From assembly GCA_039819485.1 (NCBI GenBank), contig JBCBRY010000028.1, positions 1 to 64,000 of the forward strand: a stretch of DNA of 64,000 bases, written 5' to 3'. Shown in pieces: positions 10,246 to 20,204 of the stretch; position 1 is the stretch's first letter; each line of letters opens with the position of its first letter. Both the position numbers and the translations under genes were made by a program. The stretch comes from UBA6168 sp039819485. Its GTDB lineage: Bacteria; Bacteroidota; Bacteroidia; Chitinophagales; Saprospiraceae. The notes below the pieces were generated by a model that was given only the letters and a program-made list of their open reading frames with translations, was not told the DNA's origin and did no database searches.

Positions 10246-10474
10246 AAAGTGAAATTCAGTCGGAATAAAGCATAGCCAACTTCTTTTCTTTAGCAGACTA
10301 CGTTTTAGGTAATTTATCCGGTTTTAAAATTTGTCAATCTCTTTGTCCCCTTGGTGCTTCTTGGGGTACAGTCATTTAGTTGTTCCTCAAAACTGCATTG
10401 GGAAGACATCAAGAGATACAAAGTTTAAAAACAGACAAATTACCTGCTTAGCTCAGTTAAGTTTCGAATAAGTA

Positions 10475-10831
10475 CTAATAGATTATCACGTCCTCAGTCC
10501 CGATAAACTCCACTGCACAATCTTCAACTATAGCCGTTAATTTGACCGTGTAGATTCCCGCCGATGAATAGGTGTGGCTGGGATTAACGGTACATGAAGT
10601 GTTGCCGTCGCCAAAATCCCAATGATAGGAACTAGCTCCAATCGATTGGTTGATAAAGTTGACCGGCGTTGAAGTAGTAGCCCCATTGTTGGCAATGGAA
10701 AAGCTGGTGGTTGGACAACTGTCCAGGTCACAACTTACAACCAGTGGTTGAAAGCTCATGAACCCAAAGGCTAAAATAAATACGGTAACAACGGAAAAAA
10801 GAGAGGTAAGGGTAGGTGTCATATTTTTCAT
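10475..10831 (-). CDS. Small secreted PKD-domain protein
   Basis: 118 residues. The N-terminus (MKNMTPTLTSLFSVVTVFILAFGFMSF) is a signal peptide. Residues about 38-115 are one PKD domain with the hallmark WDFGDGNTSCTVNPSHTYSS and a closing strand YTVKLTAIVEDC. It lacks a T9SS tail, a lipobox or any second domain, which is unusual because PKD domains normally sit in long multidomain surface proteins. It may be a free-standing binding module or a remnant of a longer gene. No other gene shares its transcript in an obvious way. Confidence 0.7.
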   Translation of the reverse strand: MKNMTPTLTSLFSVVTVFILAFGFMSFQPLVVSCDLDSCPTTSFSIANNGATTSTPVNFINQSIGASSYHWDFGDGNTSCTVNPSHTYSSAGIYTVKLTAIVEDCAVEFIGTEDVIIY

Positions 10832-11202
10832 TTGGATAAAATTTATTGGCTCCTCCCACGGCGGAGCACCCTGGATGAAACCGGTTAAGTAATTAAATTT
10901 ATACGCGTTGAACGCTTCTTCAACTCAACAAATTGGGAATACAGTAAGCTGCCCGTTCTACGTCAACAGAAAAGCCTGAATAAAATATATACAATGGAGT
11001 CTTGCGGGCAGGCGTGCCAAATGGATAAATAAAGTGCCGAGAATAATTAACTAATGTATGTTGGTATCTGGGGGCCCAGTGAAAATGCTGTAATAATAAT
11101 AGAAAATCTTTAACGTCAGCCTTTATAATAATTAGGGACAGACCACAATAATACATTTTAATCCCTAATTCTAAAAAAGCTTTTTCTGCAGTTTTTAAAT
11201 TT

Positions 11203-11243
11203 AAACAAAAAGGCCGCATGCAAAAGTTAATTGCATGCGGCCT
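11203..11243 (-). terminator. Rho-independent terminator of the DUF1501 gene
   Basis: Arms AGGCCGCATGCAA (11211-11223) and TTGCATGCGGCCT (11231-11243) pair perfectly over 13 bp; on the minus strand the stem is followed by TTTTTGTTT. It sits 24 bases past the stop codon of the DUF1501 gene and ends the DUF1800-DUF1501 operon. Confidence 0.88.
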
Positions 11244-11266
11244 GGATGTTATCGTAAAATATGCTT

Positions 11267-12838
11267 TTACAATACCAGCATCTTTTTAGTGACCAGTAGA
11301 CCGTTCAAAACGACCTGGTAGAAATAAGTCCCACTGTTCAGGCTACTCCGGTCAAAAACGATCCGGTGCATCCCCATTGGGTACTGGCCTTCTGCTATTT
11401 TTACAATGTGCCGACCCTGTACGTCCAGCAGGTTCACGACCACATGGGCACCGGGCGACATGAAGGCAATAGTTGTAGAAGTAGAAACCGGGTTAGGATA
11501 ATTGGTAACCTGAAATGGGTTGGAACCACCGGCAACCTCATCCGTGGAAGTCAACCCTTTGAAAATAGGCAACACGTCAAAATGACCGTTCAGAATGCTC
11601 TGCCAGTCTTCTATTCCAAACCAGTCCTGTAAAACAGAAGCATACACCTGCCTGAAATCATGCACCATCGGCAGGTCCTGTGAATTCTGGATGAAGCCAG
11701 GAATGTTCGGGTTTTCACCAATAAGGCCGGGGTTGACCCCTTTACCAAAAACCATCAAAGGTGCAGCTGCCCCGTGATCGGTGCCAAAGCTTCCGTTTTC
11801 ACCAATGGTGCGGCCAAATTCCGAGAAGGTCATTCCACAGACCTTATCCGCCACCCCCATTAGTTCGAGATCATCCTGAAAGGCACAAACTGCCTCGGAA
11901 AGTGTCTGTAACAGTTGCGCATGAAAACCACGGAGCGGATCCGGGTCGCCGGGTTCTACTTGTTCACTGTGTGTATCGAACCCATCCAACCGGACAATGT
12001 AAACGGGAGTCTGCAATCCACCGCCGATCAACCGGGCAACAATCCTGAGCTGATCAGCCAGGTCGGTTTCCGGGTATTTGCTGGAAAGGTTGTTACTATT
12101 TTCTGCGACATCCTTCAATACATCATAGTAGAGACCGGACTGGTTCATTACCAATTGAATATATTCCAGTTCATCACCATAATAACCCGGTGGAACGGGT
12201 TCTCCCAAATTGTCTATGAAGCTGTAAAAATCTTCAGCATTGGCAATCGCCATCCCCATCGGATAATTGGACCCCATCAGCGCAATGGGCGTAATAGATC
12301 CGATCTGGAGTGCCAGTGGGTGTGGAAAGTCTGCATTTGGGAAGCCATCAGGAAACCCCGGGTAGGCTCCTTCCAACGTTCGGCCGAGCCAGCCGGTCCC
12401 CAGATACTCATTGCTGTCCGATCCGGTCATCCAGATGTCCATCGAGCGGAAGTGGGAATAGTCCTGTTGTGGATAACCAACATTTTGTACAATGGAGACA
12501 AGCCCTTCATTGTACATCTGCTGGAAATCGGTCATGGAAGGATGGAGACCAGTAGCGTCCACTCCGTCCAGGCTCAGCACGTTGTTTTGAGGAATCAGCA
12601 GATTATTACGGTGATTGGAAAGATTGCTGTATTGATCCAACGGGATCAGCGTATTGATCCCATCGTTGCCTCCAGCCAGTTCAACAAAGACCATGACCCG
12701 GTCATTGATTGTGGCGGCCGCAGCTATCTGAGAAAAAACAGAATTGCTGGCCATAGGAGTGATGGGATAACCTTTATATACGAACGGCGTCAGTGCTGCG
12801 GTGGTACCTGCCGTGCGGAGAAATTTTCTTCTTTTCAT
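11267..12838 (-). CDS. DUF1501 family protein with Tat-like signal and T9SS tail
   Basis: 523 residues from the ATG at 12838; an ATG 45 bases upstream exists, but the later start puts MKRRKFLRTAGTTAALTPF at the N-terminus, a twin-arginine-type signal typical of DUF1501 proteins. The body carries family features (FVELAGGNDGINTLIPLDQY near the N-terminus, FDTHSEQ in the middle, FSEFGRTIGENGSFGTDHGA towards the C-terminus), which place it in the sulfatase/alkaline-phosphatase-like fold group. The last about 80 residues are a T9SS type-A sorting domain (QVTNYPNPVSTSTTIAF). It follows the DUF1800 gene by 66 bases on the same strand. DUF1800-DUF1501 pairs are common in Bacteroidota and Planctomycetota; their substrate is not known. 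Confidence 0.92.
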   Translation of the reverse strand: MKRRKFLRTAGTTAALTPFVYKGYPITPMASNSVFSQIAAAATINDRVMVFVELAGGNDGINTLIPLDQYSNLSNHRNNLLIPQNNVLSLDGVDATGLHPSMTDFQQMYNEGLVSIVQNVGYPQQDYSHFRSMDIWMTGSDSNEYLGTGWLGRTLEGAYPGFPDGFPNADFPHPLALQIGSITPIALMGSNYPMGMAIANAEDFYSFIDNLGEPVPPGYYGDELEYIQLVMNQSGLYYDVLKDVAENSNNLSSKYPETDLADQLRIVARLIGGGLQTPVYIVRLDGFDTHSEQVEPGDPDPLRGFHAQLLQTLSEAVCAFQDDLELMGVADKVCGMTFSEFGRTIGENGSFGTDHGAAAPLMVFGKGVNPGLIGENPNIPGFIQNSQDLPMVHDFRQVYASVLQDWFGIEDWQSILNGHFDVLPIFKGLTSTDEVAGGSNPFQVTNYPNPVSTSTTIAFMSPGAHVVVNLLDVQGRHIVKIAEGQYPMGMHRIVFDRSSLNSGTYFYQVVLNGLLVTKKMLVL

Positions 12839-12904
12839 TTTTAATGATTGAGGATCAATGAGTGAATGAGTGAAATAAGGCAATCACATTCATTCGTTGA
12901 ACAA

Positions 12905-14668
12905 TTAAGCCAACTGGTATTCAGCCAATTTGAGGATGTAGTTGTGTAAGATCGTCAGACGTACCGTCACGACCTCGACCGCCATCGGGTCACCCGGATT
13001 ATTCTGATAGTCGTACCAGGCAACGGTCCAGTAACTGTCGTTGGGCAGACCGGACAACAGGATGTTTTTCAACACCGCCTTTTTCAAATCCGAAATTGGC
13101 TGTGGCAACAACAACCGGGTTATGTCATCAATCAATGCATTTGGATCTTCTGGTTGGTCGAATTGGCTGACGAAGGCAATATGGTCCATCGTCAGTATGT
13201 CGCCGCTGGGTGACTCCAATGCCTGTGTAAAGGATAGGATATCGGTATATTCGTTCCGGTTTTTGGCAGTATCGCTGTTGATCCAAATCCGGTAGTATTG
13301 CGGCACCTGCCTGAAGGCCTGCCACCCTGCAACATTTGGGGGGTCGCCAGGCACCATCTGCATACCGGACAACAGGATGTTCTGTAAATACTGGTGATAA
13401 AACTTATCAAAAGGCTCGGTTCCCGGTAAGGTCAGATTAAATGACCGAAGCGTTCCCACAACCAGATCGATCGGCGTTTTAATAAAACAGCCTTTATTGA
13501 GCGCATCGAAGAAATGTTCGCTTTTTAGCAGTGTTTCCAATACGGGTTTTATCTCATAGTTGCTGTTGCGGAACAGCTCAGCCAATGGCTCAATGATGTC
13601 CTGCTCCACCTGGTCAGTGATATTGTAGTAAACGAACCACCGATAAACTTTTCGGACGATAAATTTGGCCACTTCCTCTTTGACAAAGATCATGTCCAGC
13701 AATGCGTCCAGTTCTGCTTCGCCATCAGCACTTCCCTGGATGACGGTATTGTCATAAAAAGCAGAAAACTGCTTGTCATCCTGGTCGTGAAAAAATGGAT
13801 AGAAGATCGTATCGCCAGGCAGTCCGCTTGAAAAATCTATGGTCCATCCGGTCAGGATGCGAGCGGCCTGATAGACGTCCTCTTCGGTGTAGTGGTCGGG
13901 ATTGTCCTTACCGATGGTAAACAACTCCTGGAGTTCACGGGCATAATTCTCGTCGGGGTCTCCTGCCTGGTTGAGAAAACCGTTCAGGTACAACAGCATC
14001 ATTTCATCGATCGTCACGATTTTCGTCAGTTCCTTAAAATTGCCCAGCGCATTTTCCCTCAGTTTCCGGTTGTGGTTGTAATTGTATTTTCCAAAAAACA
14101 CTTCACTGGCCTGTGTGGCAAAATGGTTGTGCCAGAAAAGCAACATTTTCTCCTTGATGCTCACATCCTGATTGATCATTTGCTCTACCCACCAGCCTCG
14201 GAAACTTTCGATCCGCAGCCCTTCCGCTTCCTCATCATAATCAGCATTGACCCAGGTATCGCCGAATGGGACATTCGGGTCCAGGTAGCCGGTCTCATTC
14301 ATGTCATCTTCATAATAATAATTGTTGACCGGCGGATCAAGTGGTGTATTGTCCACATCCAGGAGGTAGTCCACAGCATCTTCCATGCTCATGGAAAGCA
14401 ATAAATCGGCATCCGATTTTCTGACCCCGAACATCGTCCGGCGAATCAGGTGGGCAGCCTGTTCAAAATCCCAGGGACCAACGTAGGGATCCAATCCACC
14501 GTTGAGGACAGCAGTGGCGGCGGCTGCCGGTACGGAAGGCAGTTCCGTGCCAAGATTGGCCATCAGCGAACCGGTTCTTTTTAAGAGACCATCTTGCAGG
14601 GCGGATGCCTCTTTCTTTTTTCTTAGTTTTTTAAAAAACGACCTTCGGTCAAGAGTTGAGACTGTCAT
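12905..14668 (-). CDS. DUF1800 family protein
   Basis: 587 residues. Family features include AAHLIRRTMFGVRKSDADLL near residue 71, KEKMLLFWHNHFATQ, NYARELQELFTIG and AARILTGWTIDF, which together are diagnostic of DUF1800. The N-terminus (DRRSFFKKLRKKK) has a twin-arginine-like basic stretch but no strong hydrophobic core, so export is uncertain. It is the first gene of a two-gene operon with DUF1501 and probably works with that product at the cell envelope. Enzymatic role unknown. Confidence 0.92.
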   Translation of the reverse strand: MTVSTLDRRSFFKKLRKKKEASALQDGLLKRTGSLMANLGTELPSVPAAAATAVLNGGLDPYVGPWDFEQAAHLIRRTMFGVRKSDADLLLSMSMEDAVDYLLDVDNTPLDPPVNNYYYEDDMNETGYLDPNVPFGDTWVNADYDEEAEGLRIESFRGWWVEQMINQDVSIKEKMLLFWHNHFATQASEVFFGKYNYNHNRKLRENALGNFKELTKIVTIDEMMLLYLNGFLNQAGDPDENYARELQELFTIGKDNPDHYTEEDVYQAARILTGWTIDFSSGLPGDTIFYPFFHDQDDKQFSAFYDNTVIQGSADGEAELDALLDMIFVKEEVAKFIVRKVYRWFVYYNITDQVEQDIIEPLAELFRNSNYEIKPVLETLLKSEHFFDALNKGCFIKTPIDLVVGTLRSFNLTLPGTEPFDKFYHQYLQNILLSGMQMVPGDPPNVAGWQAFRQVPQYYRIWINSDTAKNRNEYTDILSFTQALESPSGDILTMDHIAFVSQFDQPEDPNALIDDITRLLLPQPISDLKKAVLKNILLSGLPNDSYWTVAWYDYQNNPGDPMAVEVVTVRLTILHNYILKLAEYQLA

Positions 14669-14996
14669 AAGCTGATAGGTTGACGGCGGACGGCAGACGG
14701 CAGCAGCCCGGACAGATTATTGCCCTCGTGCATTTATTATCTTCCGTTTGCTCAAGCCATAATTTTTCAAAGGTTTTGGTTTATTTTAAACCGAATAGAA
14801 CTTGGGCTGCTTGGGGATTATGAAGTAGTAATGCGGTGTTTGTGTATCCGATGGGTTTCAAAAATGACCAGGGGAAATTTAGATGGTGAAGGACAAACTT
14901 CGGTCATTTAAGGTAGATAACGAAGTCCACAGAAAAAACCCTACCGATTTTTTTGGGGAATGTTTGGAAGGAAACAAAACAGAGACTTTGGCATAG
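14669..14996. other. Intergenic region without recognisable features
   Basis: Upstream of the DUF1800 gene; it must contain the operon promoter. Nothing else recognisable: no hairpin with T-run and no convincing frame. Confidence 0.4.
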
Positions 14997-15371
14997 CATG
15001 TACCAGAACCATCTAAATGTAGCCGATCCAATAAAAATGGTTGCCAGTTTGCAACGATGCCAATGGTTAAATCAAGATGCGCACAATTTGGTGGAACACT
15101 AATCGCAGCAAGCAAAAAGGCTTTTTCTATCAGCAATCCCGGTTTTTTAGGTTCTTTTTCACTTTTGCCAACTTTTACTTTCAGTGGAGGAATTGTAACC
15201 TTTAATGATGTAGTTACGACGTCGGATAATGCCAGCGTGACCAATGACTACCAACCTGTCATTCAATCCTTCAATTTGGGGCTGTCACTCGGATATGGAT
15301 TTTATTGGTCAACAAAGCAGCCTCACTTGATCGTCTCATTTTCCCGGAAAGAAATCAAAAACAGAAAATAA
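14997..15371 (+). pseudogene. Possible 3' remnant of an outer-membrane beta-barrel gene
   Basis: An open frame from 14997 (ATG at 15057) to 15371 ends in residues that resemble barrel strands (FSLLPTFTFSGGIVTF, then SFNLGLSLGYGFYWSTKQPH). Alternating hydrophobic residues with Gly and aromatics suggest an OmpA/porin-like C-terminal half, but there is no signal peptide and the upstream frame stops at 14994-14996. I read it as a decayed gene end; it could also be chance. Its distance from the sigma factor gene (170 bases) gives no functional hint. Confidence 0.3.
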
Positions 15372-15519
15372 AAGCCTATTTAAGAGCGACCAGGGAATCT
15401 GATAAACCGGATGGAAAGATCATCATGGAACAAACAGCCACATTCGCCTTTTGTGCAAGTGAAACAGGCAACCAGACATAACCCTCCATCAACCTGCCTC
15501 TATACTCAAAAGAGTTCCC

Positions 15520-15527
15520 TACATTTG
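15520..15527 (+). promoter_or_regulatory. Candidate Bacteroidota -7 box of the sigma factor gene
   Basis: TACATTTG matches the Bacteroidota -7 consensus TAnnTTTG and lies 13 bases before the sigma gene ATG. No clear TTTG -33 element was found about 19 bases upstream, so this is a half match only. Confidence 0.3.
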
Positions 15528-15540
15528 TCCGTTCTAAAAA

Positions 15541-16056
15541 ATGGACATACCTCAACAACATACTGTCTGCCAGGAATCGGTCTACCAGGAGCTGTTCATG
15601 GCACATGCCCGCCATGTGCGCAACTTCCTCTATTATAAAGGTGCCAAAAGTGATGAGGCAGAGGACCTGATGCAGGAAGCGTTCCTGCGACTATGGCGCG
15701 AATGCCAAAAGGTACCAGCCGAGAAAGCCAAAGCCTTTTTGTTTCGGGTGGCCAGCAACCTGTTTTTGGATGCCAAAAAACACGAGCAGGTGGTGCAAAA
15801 ATTTCAACAAAAACAAACCACCGAACACGAAAACGAAGACCCCCAGTTTTTGCTGGAAACAAAGGAATTGCAGCAAAAACTGGAAAATGCCATCGCCCAG
15901 CTGCCCGAAAAACAACGGACCGTCTTCCTCATGAACAGAATGGACAAATTGACCTATGCCCAAATTGCAGAGCGACTTGAACTGAGCGTGAAAGCCGTCG
16001 AGAAACGGATGTCACAAGCATTGGTGCAGATGCGAAAAGTCCTGAAAGGGATTTGA
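15541..16056 (+). CDS. ECF RNA polymerase sigma factor (FecI-like)
   Basis: 171 residues. Region 2 is seen at about 20-75 (KGAKSDEAEDLMQEAFLRLW, then AKAFLFRVASNLFLDAKKHE), region 4 at about 118-168 (LPEKQRTVFLMNRMDKLTYA, then SVKAVEKRMSQALVQMRKVL), with a short acidic/Gln-rich linker between. This is the standard two-domain ECF sigma-70 layout. It is followed after 131 bases by a FecR-type anti-sigma factor and then a TonB receptor with an STN domain, so it most likely directs RNA polymerase to this receptor gene when the ligand signal releases it from FecR. Confidence 0.95.
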   Translation: MDIPQQHTVCQESVYQELFMAHARHVRNFLYYKGAKSDEAEDLMQEAFLRLWRECQKVPAEKAKAFLFRVASNLFLDAKKHEQVVQKFQQKQTTEHENEDPQFLLETKELQQKLENAIAQLPEKQRTVFLMNRMDKLTYAQIAERLELSVKAVEKRMSQALVQMRKVLKGI

Positions 16057-16187
16057 GTTACGAGTTTCCTGACCCCTGACCCCTCAAAGTAGGGTAAACA
16101 AAATCAAATTCGTTTTATCAATAACAGCAACAATTTTCAGGCGAAACCACATTTTTGCTTTTGCCTATTTACTTTTTACTTACTTAA

Positions 16188-17267
16188 ATGAATAACTCAT
16201 TCCACGACGAAACTTTGTTGGCCCGGTGGCTCTCCAATGAGCTGACGGCAGAAGAGTTGGTGCAGCTCAAGCAACGTGAGGATTTTGCTGACCTTCAGTC
16301 CGTAGTCGAAGGAATGAAGTCGCTGGAACCTCCTGCTTTTTCAGAAGAAGCGTCCTGGCAGAAACTGCAGGCCAAACGCAAAATACTCCTGCCGGAGGAG
16401 GAAGAACCGGAGGAAGAAAAAAAGGAAGCAGCAGCAGAGGCTGCAAATACAGAAGAAACCGCTGCCAAAACGATTGCACCGATAACCAGTCCGGTCGCAG
16501 AGGTACCAGTTTCACCACCAGCTGCACCGGCGGCAGAATCACGTATCCGGGCCATTGGCAGGCGGCAGACGATGTGGATGTATGCAATGGCGGCGGCAGT
16601 AGCCCTCGTGCTGGTGGCTTTGTTTTGGCTGAGAAACAGCGGTCCCAATTATTCGACCATGATTGCCACGGGCGTTGGAGAATTGCAAAAGGTGACGCTT
16701 CCCGATGGCTCTGCCCTACAACTCAACGCCAAGTCTTCAGTCGGATACAACGAGGAGGATTGGCCGGACGAAAGAAATGTGTACCTGGCGGGTGAAGGTT
16801 TCTTCCGGGCTAAAAAAGGCCAAACATTTGTAGTGCTGACCGAACAGGGGAAAGTCAGCGTGGTCGGAACACAATTCAATGTCTTTGCCCGTGACAATGA
16901 ACTGGATGTGAAATGCACCGAGGGGCGGGTCCAGGTTTTTAACCAGAAAGAATCTGAAAAGGTGCTGGTGCGGGCAGGTGAGCAGGTCAGCGTGATCAAT
17001 GGTAAGATGCAAAAGAGAAAGGGAATCGACTTCACTCCTAAATGGTTCCGGGGAGAGTCCGTTTTCCAAAGTGCCCCCCGGAAGAAAGTTTTTAAGGAAA
17101 TCGAAAGACAATTTGGCGTGGTCGTCCTTGGCGATGGGTTGAAGGAGGAATTATTTTCAGGTAAATTTGTCAACGACGATTTGGATAAGGCCCTCCGCAT
17201 GGTTACCGTCCCGATGAACCTGAAGTATGAGGTAAAAGCAGACACGGTACGGTTATGGAAGAAATAA
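16188..17267 (+). CDS. FecR-family anti-sigma factor
   Basis: 359 residues. Cytoplasmic N-terminal part (1-127) contains a long acidic, Ala/Pro-rich low-complexity linker (about 65-120), unusually extended for the family. One transmembrane helix follows (about 130-147, MWMYAMAAAVALVLVALFWL). The periplasmic part has the FecR domain (YSTMIATGVGELQKVTLPDG, then WPDERNVYLAGEGFFRAKKG and VVGTQFNVFA) and the C-terminal DUF4974-like secretin-type fold (KEIERQFGVVVLG, KALRMVTVPMNLKYEVK). It would hold the upstream sigma factor at the membrane and receive the signal from the downstream receptor's STN domain. Confidence 0.95.
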   Translation: MNNSFHDETLLARWLSNELTAEELVQLKQREDFADLQSVVEGMKSLEPPAFSEEASWQKLQAKRKILLPEEEEPEEEKKEAAAEAANTEETAAKTIAPITSPVAEVPVSPPAAPAAESRIRAIGRRQTMWMYAMAAAVALVLVALFWLRNSGPNYSTMIATGVGELQKVTLPDGSALQLNAKSSVGYNEEDWPDERNVYLAGEGFFRAKKGQTFVVLTEQGKVSVVGTQFNVFARDNELDVKCTEGRVQVFNQKESEKVLVRAGEQVSVINGKMQKRKGIDFTPKWFRGESVFQSAPRKKVFKEIERQFGVVVLGDGLKEELFSGKFVNDDLDKALRMVTVPMNLKYEVKADTVRLWKK

Positions 17268-17335
17268 TCGTAACAAAACGGCAAGACCTTTTTATCACTT
17301 TTACAAGTCCGACAAAATTAACTGCTAAACCAATG

Positions 17336-17378
17336 TTTCGTTATTTCTTTATTTAAATAAAAAACGAAATAACGAAAT
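17336..17378. repeat. ACGAAATAAC repeat, copy 1
   Basis: Inverted repeat TTTCGTTATTTC / GAAATAACGAAA with an 18-base AT-only spacer, between fecR and the TonB receptor gene. First copy of the family that continues to 24.86 kb. Confidence 0.75.
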
Positions 17379-17408
17379 CTTTACCTCCCAAAGCGCCAGC
17401 GACAACCA

Positions 17409-20087
17409 ATGACCTTTAGCTTACGAAAACTTTCTGCCCTGGTTTTTCTACTGGCCCTGAGTTGCCATCTCCACTCCCAATCTTTACCAAAAATAACCGC
17501 TAAATTTCAAGACTCTCCACTAACGGAGGTTTTTCAATTATTGGAATCCGATTATGGCATCTCCTTCTCCTATGAAGACAAGGCCGTTGCCGGTATTCAG
17601 GTCACTTCACGCATCAAAAAAAAGCCGCTCGACCGGGCCATGCAGCAAATATTGCTCGGTACCGGACTCGGTTTTGAAATAGTTGACAACCAGTATGTCC
17701 TGATCAAATCGGGACTATCCGAGCAATACTCCTCCCCTACCCTACCGCAGTCCAGTATCTGTGGATATGTTTTTGACAAAACGGTCAATGAGCCCCTGCC
17801 CGGTGCTACCGCCTATATCAAAAATTCCCCCTTTGGTACTTCTACCGATTTGAATGGCTATTTCAAACTGACCGGGGATATCCAAAAAACCGACAGTCTG
17901 GAAATTCGATTCCTGGGGTACGAATCTTTGGTGGTCCCTTTGGTGGCCTTCCTCGACCAACCCTGTAAATATTTCAAATTGGACCTCTCCGCCTCCTGGA
18001 TGCCGGATGTGCTCATCCAGGAATTCTCCATTGATATGGTTACCCTCGAAGAGAACGGTAATTTTCATTTCAAAAACAAGAAAATGCCAACGTTGCCCGG
18101 ATGGGGAGAACCCGACGTCATGCGGATGCTTCAACTGTTGCCGGGCATTGGCAGTGCCGAAGAAAGTGCCGCCCGGCTGAATGTGCGCGGTGGCACCCCC
18201 GACCAGAACCTCGTTCTCTGGGAGGGCATCCCGGTGTACCACGCCGGTCATTTTTTTGGTCTCTATGATTCTTTCAACCCTTACGTGGTGAAAGAAGTAG
18301 ATGTCTGGCGGGGCAACTTTGGAACCGATTATGGCGGCCGCAACGCCAGCGTGATCGACATCCAGGGACGGCCCGACTTCGTGAAGGAATCCACGTGGGG
18401 CGTCGGATTCAACCTGCTCCACATCAACGCATTTATGGAGAAACCTTTATTTCGAAAGAGCCCAAAAAAAGAGGGGGCCATTTTGGTGGCCTTTCGCCGG
18501 TCCTGGGTTGATGCTATCGACAGCAGAACGTACGCCGAACTATTTGACCAGGTTTTTCAAAACGGCCGCATCGCCCTGCAACAAGAGATTCAGAACGAAA
18601 ACCAGTTTGCCACCTGGTCGCCACTCATCAGTTACGGTGATTTCAACCTCAAATTTCGCTGGAAGGGGAAAGAGGGCAATGACAACTCGATCAGCGTATT
18701 TTCCAGCTCTGATGATCACACCTACGAGTTTAGTTTCGATGACAGTACCAACTTCCAAACATCCAAAGATTATTTTGAGGCAATCAATTTTGGGATGAGC
18801 TGGCAGCACAAAGCCGATTGGAATGCCAAATTGCAAGCCGATTACACGCTGGCCCTGAGCACCTACACCAACCAATATATTTTCGAATACAACCAGGATA
18901 ACCGAAGCCGCGATTTTCTCTACCGGCGTGCCACGGACAATTTCATTACGGAAGGATCGGTCCGATTGCACCACCGCTGGCAGATCAACGAGAAACACCG
19001 GTTTTCGTTCGGCTATAACCTAAATGCGCAGGAAGCCTGGTTTGAGTCCCGCGACTCCGTCCATCAAGGTGATCCGACAGAAACAGCATCACTGGACTCA
19101 ACCCGAACCGGCCTCCACACCTTGTACGCAACGCTCGACTATCAGGTAAATGATAAGTTTGGTTTTTCTGTCGGTATGCGCCAAAACCAATTTCCGCTCC
19201 GCAACATCTATTACTCAGAACCGCGGATCAGTTTCATCTGGCGGCCACTCTGGGATGGCTTTTCGATCAATGGCGGACTGGGCCGCTACTGGCAGTTCGT
19301 CTTTCAAATCATCGATTACAACGATCTCGGCGTTGGCGAACCACTCTGGTACCTGGCCACCGAGGAAGTCCCGGCCCAGGAGCTCTGGCAATGGACCCTC
19401 GGCATGCGGTATGAAAAACCCTCCTTGCTGGTAGACCTGGAGTTTTACCTGAAAGACAGCCGCAACCTCACCTCCCTCAACCAACGAATCGACCTGGGCC
19501 TGGAACGCCCCATTTCCTTCGACGGCACTTCCGAAGCAATTGGGATGGATTTTATGCTCCGCAAACGGTTGCCGCCCTACAGCATCTGGTTTTCTTATTC
19601 GCTGGGAAAAGTGGAAAACCAGTTCGCCGCATTGAACAGCGGGCTCCCCTACCCTGCCCGCCACGACATCCGCCACCAGCTCAACTGGGTCAATATGCTC
19701 AACCTGGGCAAGTGGAATTTCTCCGCCAATTTCCATTTTCGGACGGGCAGCCCTTATACGGAACCGAATGTCGTGGAAGTTCCCTGCCCCACCTGTACGC
19801 AGGACGACACCACCTTCGAACTTGATTTTGGAGCATTAAATGCGAACCGCCTCAATAGTACCATACGCATCGATGTAAGCGCCACTTATGAATTCGGCCG
19901 TGCCAACCGGAAATGGAAAATGGGCCTCGCATTCTATAATCTCTTCGACCGCGACAACCTGATCGATCGGGAATACCTCCTTTCCACCCCCGATAAAGAC
20001 CAACCTCAAACCTCCTACGACCTGAGAGAACTGGATCGGCTGGCCGCCGGCCTCTCCCCAAATTTCTTTCTACAATATGAATGGTGA
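17409..20087 (+). CDS. TonB-dependent receptor with STN signalling domain
   Basis: 892 residues. Signal peptide about 1-23 (LSALVFLLALSCHLHSQS). STN domain about 27-98 (KPLDRAMQQILLGTGLGFEI). Carboxypeptidase-regulatory-like domain about 117-185 (GYVFDKTVNEPLPGATAYIK). Plug domain about 225-320 (RLNVRGGTPDQNLVLWEGIP). The remainder is a 22-strand barrel ending in Phe/Trp-rich FFLQYEW. It is an outer-membrane importer that also signals inward: STN contacts FecR and releases the ECF sigma factor. There is no SusD partner beside it, which speaks against a Sus-type glycan system and leaves the substrate open (siderophore, peptide or other). Confidence 0.95.
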   Translation: MTFSLRKLSALVFLLALSCHLHSQSLPKITAKFQDSPLTEVFQLLESDYGISFSYEDKAVAGIQVTSRIKKKPLDRAMQQILLGTGLGFEIVDNQYVLIKSGLSEQYSSPTLPQSSICGYVFDKTVNEPLPGATAYIKNSPFGTSTDLNGYFKLTGDIQKTDSLEIRFLGYESLVVPLVAFLDQPCKYFKLDLSASWMPDVLIQEFSIDMVTLEENGNFHFKNKKMPTLPGWGEPDVMRMLQLLPGIGSAEESAARLNVRGGTPDQNLVLWEGIPVYHAGHFFGLYDSFNPYVVKEVDVWRGNFGTDYGGRNASVIDIQGRPDFVKESTWGVGFNLLHINAFMEKPLFRKSPKKEGAILVAFRRSWVDAIDSRTYAELFDQVFQNGRIALQQEIQNENQFATWSPLISYGDFNLKFRWKGKEGNDNSISVFSSSDDHTYEFSFDDSTNFQTSKDYFEAINFGMSWQHKADWNAKLQADYTLALSTYTNQYIFEYNQDNRSRDFLYRRATDNFITEGSVRLHHRWQINEKHRFSFGYNLNAQEAWFESRDSVHQGDPTETASLDSTRTGLHTLYATLDYQVNDKFGFSVGMRQNQFPLRNIYYSEPRISFIWRPLWDGFSINGGLGRYWQFVFQIIDYNDLGVGEPLWYLATEEVPAQELWQWTLGMRYEKPSLLVDLEFYLKDSRNLTSLNQRIDLGLERPISFDGTSEAIGMDFMLRKRLPPYSIWFSYSLGKVENQFAALNSGLPYPARHDIRHQLNWVNMLNLGKWNFSANFHFRTGSPYTEPNVVEVPCPTCTQDDTTFELDFGALNANRLNSTIRIDVSATYEFGRANRKWKMGLAFYNLFDRDNLIDREYLLSTPDKDQPQTSYDLRELDRLAAGLSPNFFLQYEW

Positions 20088-20112
20088 GGGGAGTTATGAG
20101 TTATGAGTTATT

Positions 20113-20142
20113 TAACGAAATCGTTATTTAGTTAATTCGTTA
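20113..20142. repeat. ACGAAATAAC repeat, copy 2
   Basis: TAACGAAATCGTTATTTAGTTAATTCGTTA-type element between two converging genes (TonB receptor and response regulator). It is flanked by G/T-rich GAGGGGAGTTATGAG and its near-complement CTCCCCTCATAAC, so the whole 20088-20204 spacer can fold into a large bidirectional terminator-like structure. Confidence 0.65.
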
Positions 20143-20204
20143 TCATTGGTTATTGCACTCCTCCCCTCATAACTTATGACCCATCACTTATCACTCTTCC
20201 CCCC

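Noticed and set aside
10920..11219. 99-codon frame on the minus strand
   Set aside because: No signal or domain; it ends before and overlaps AT-rich spacer, and its start runs into the terminator of the DUF1501 gene.
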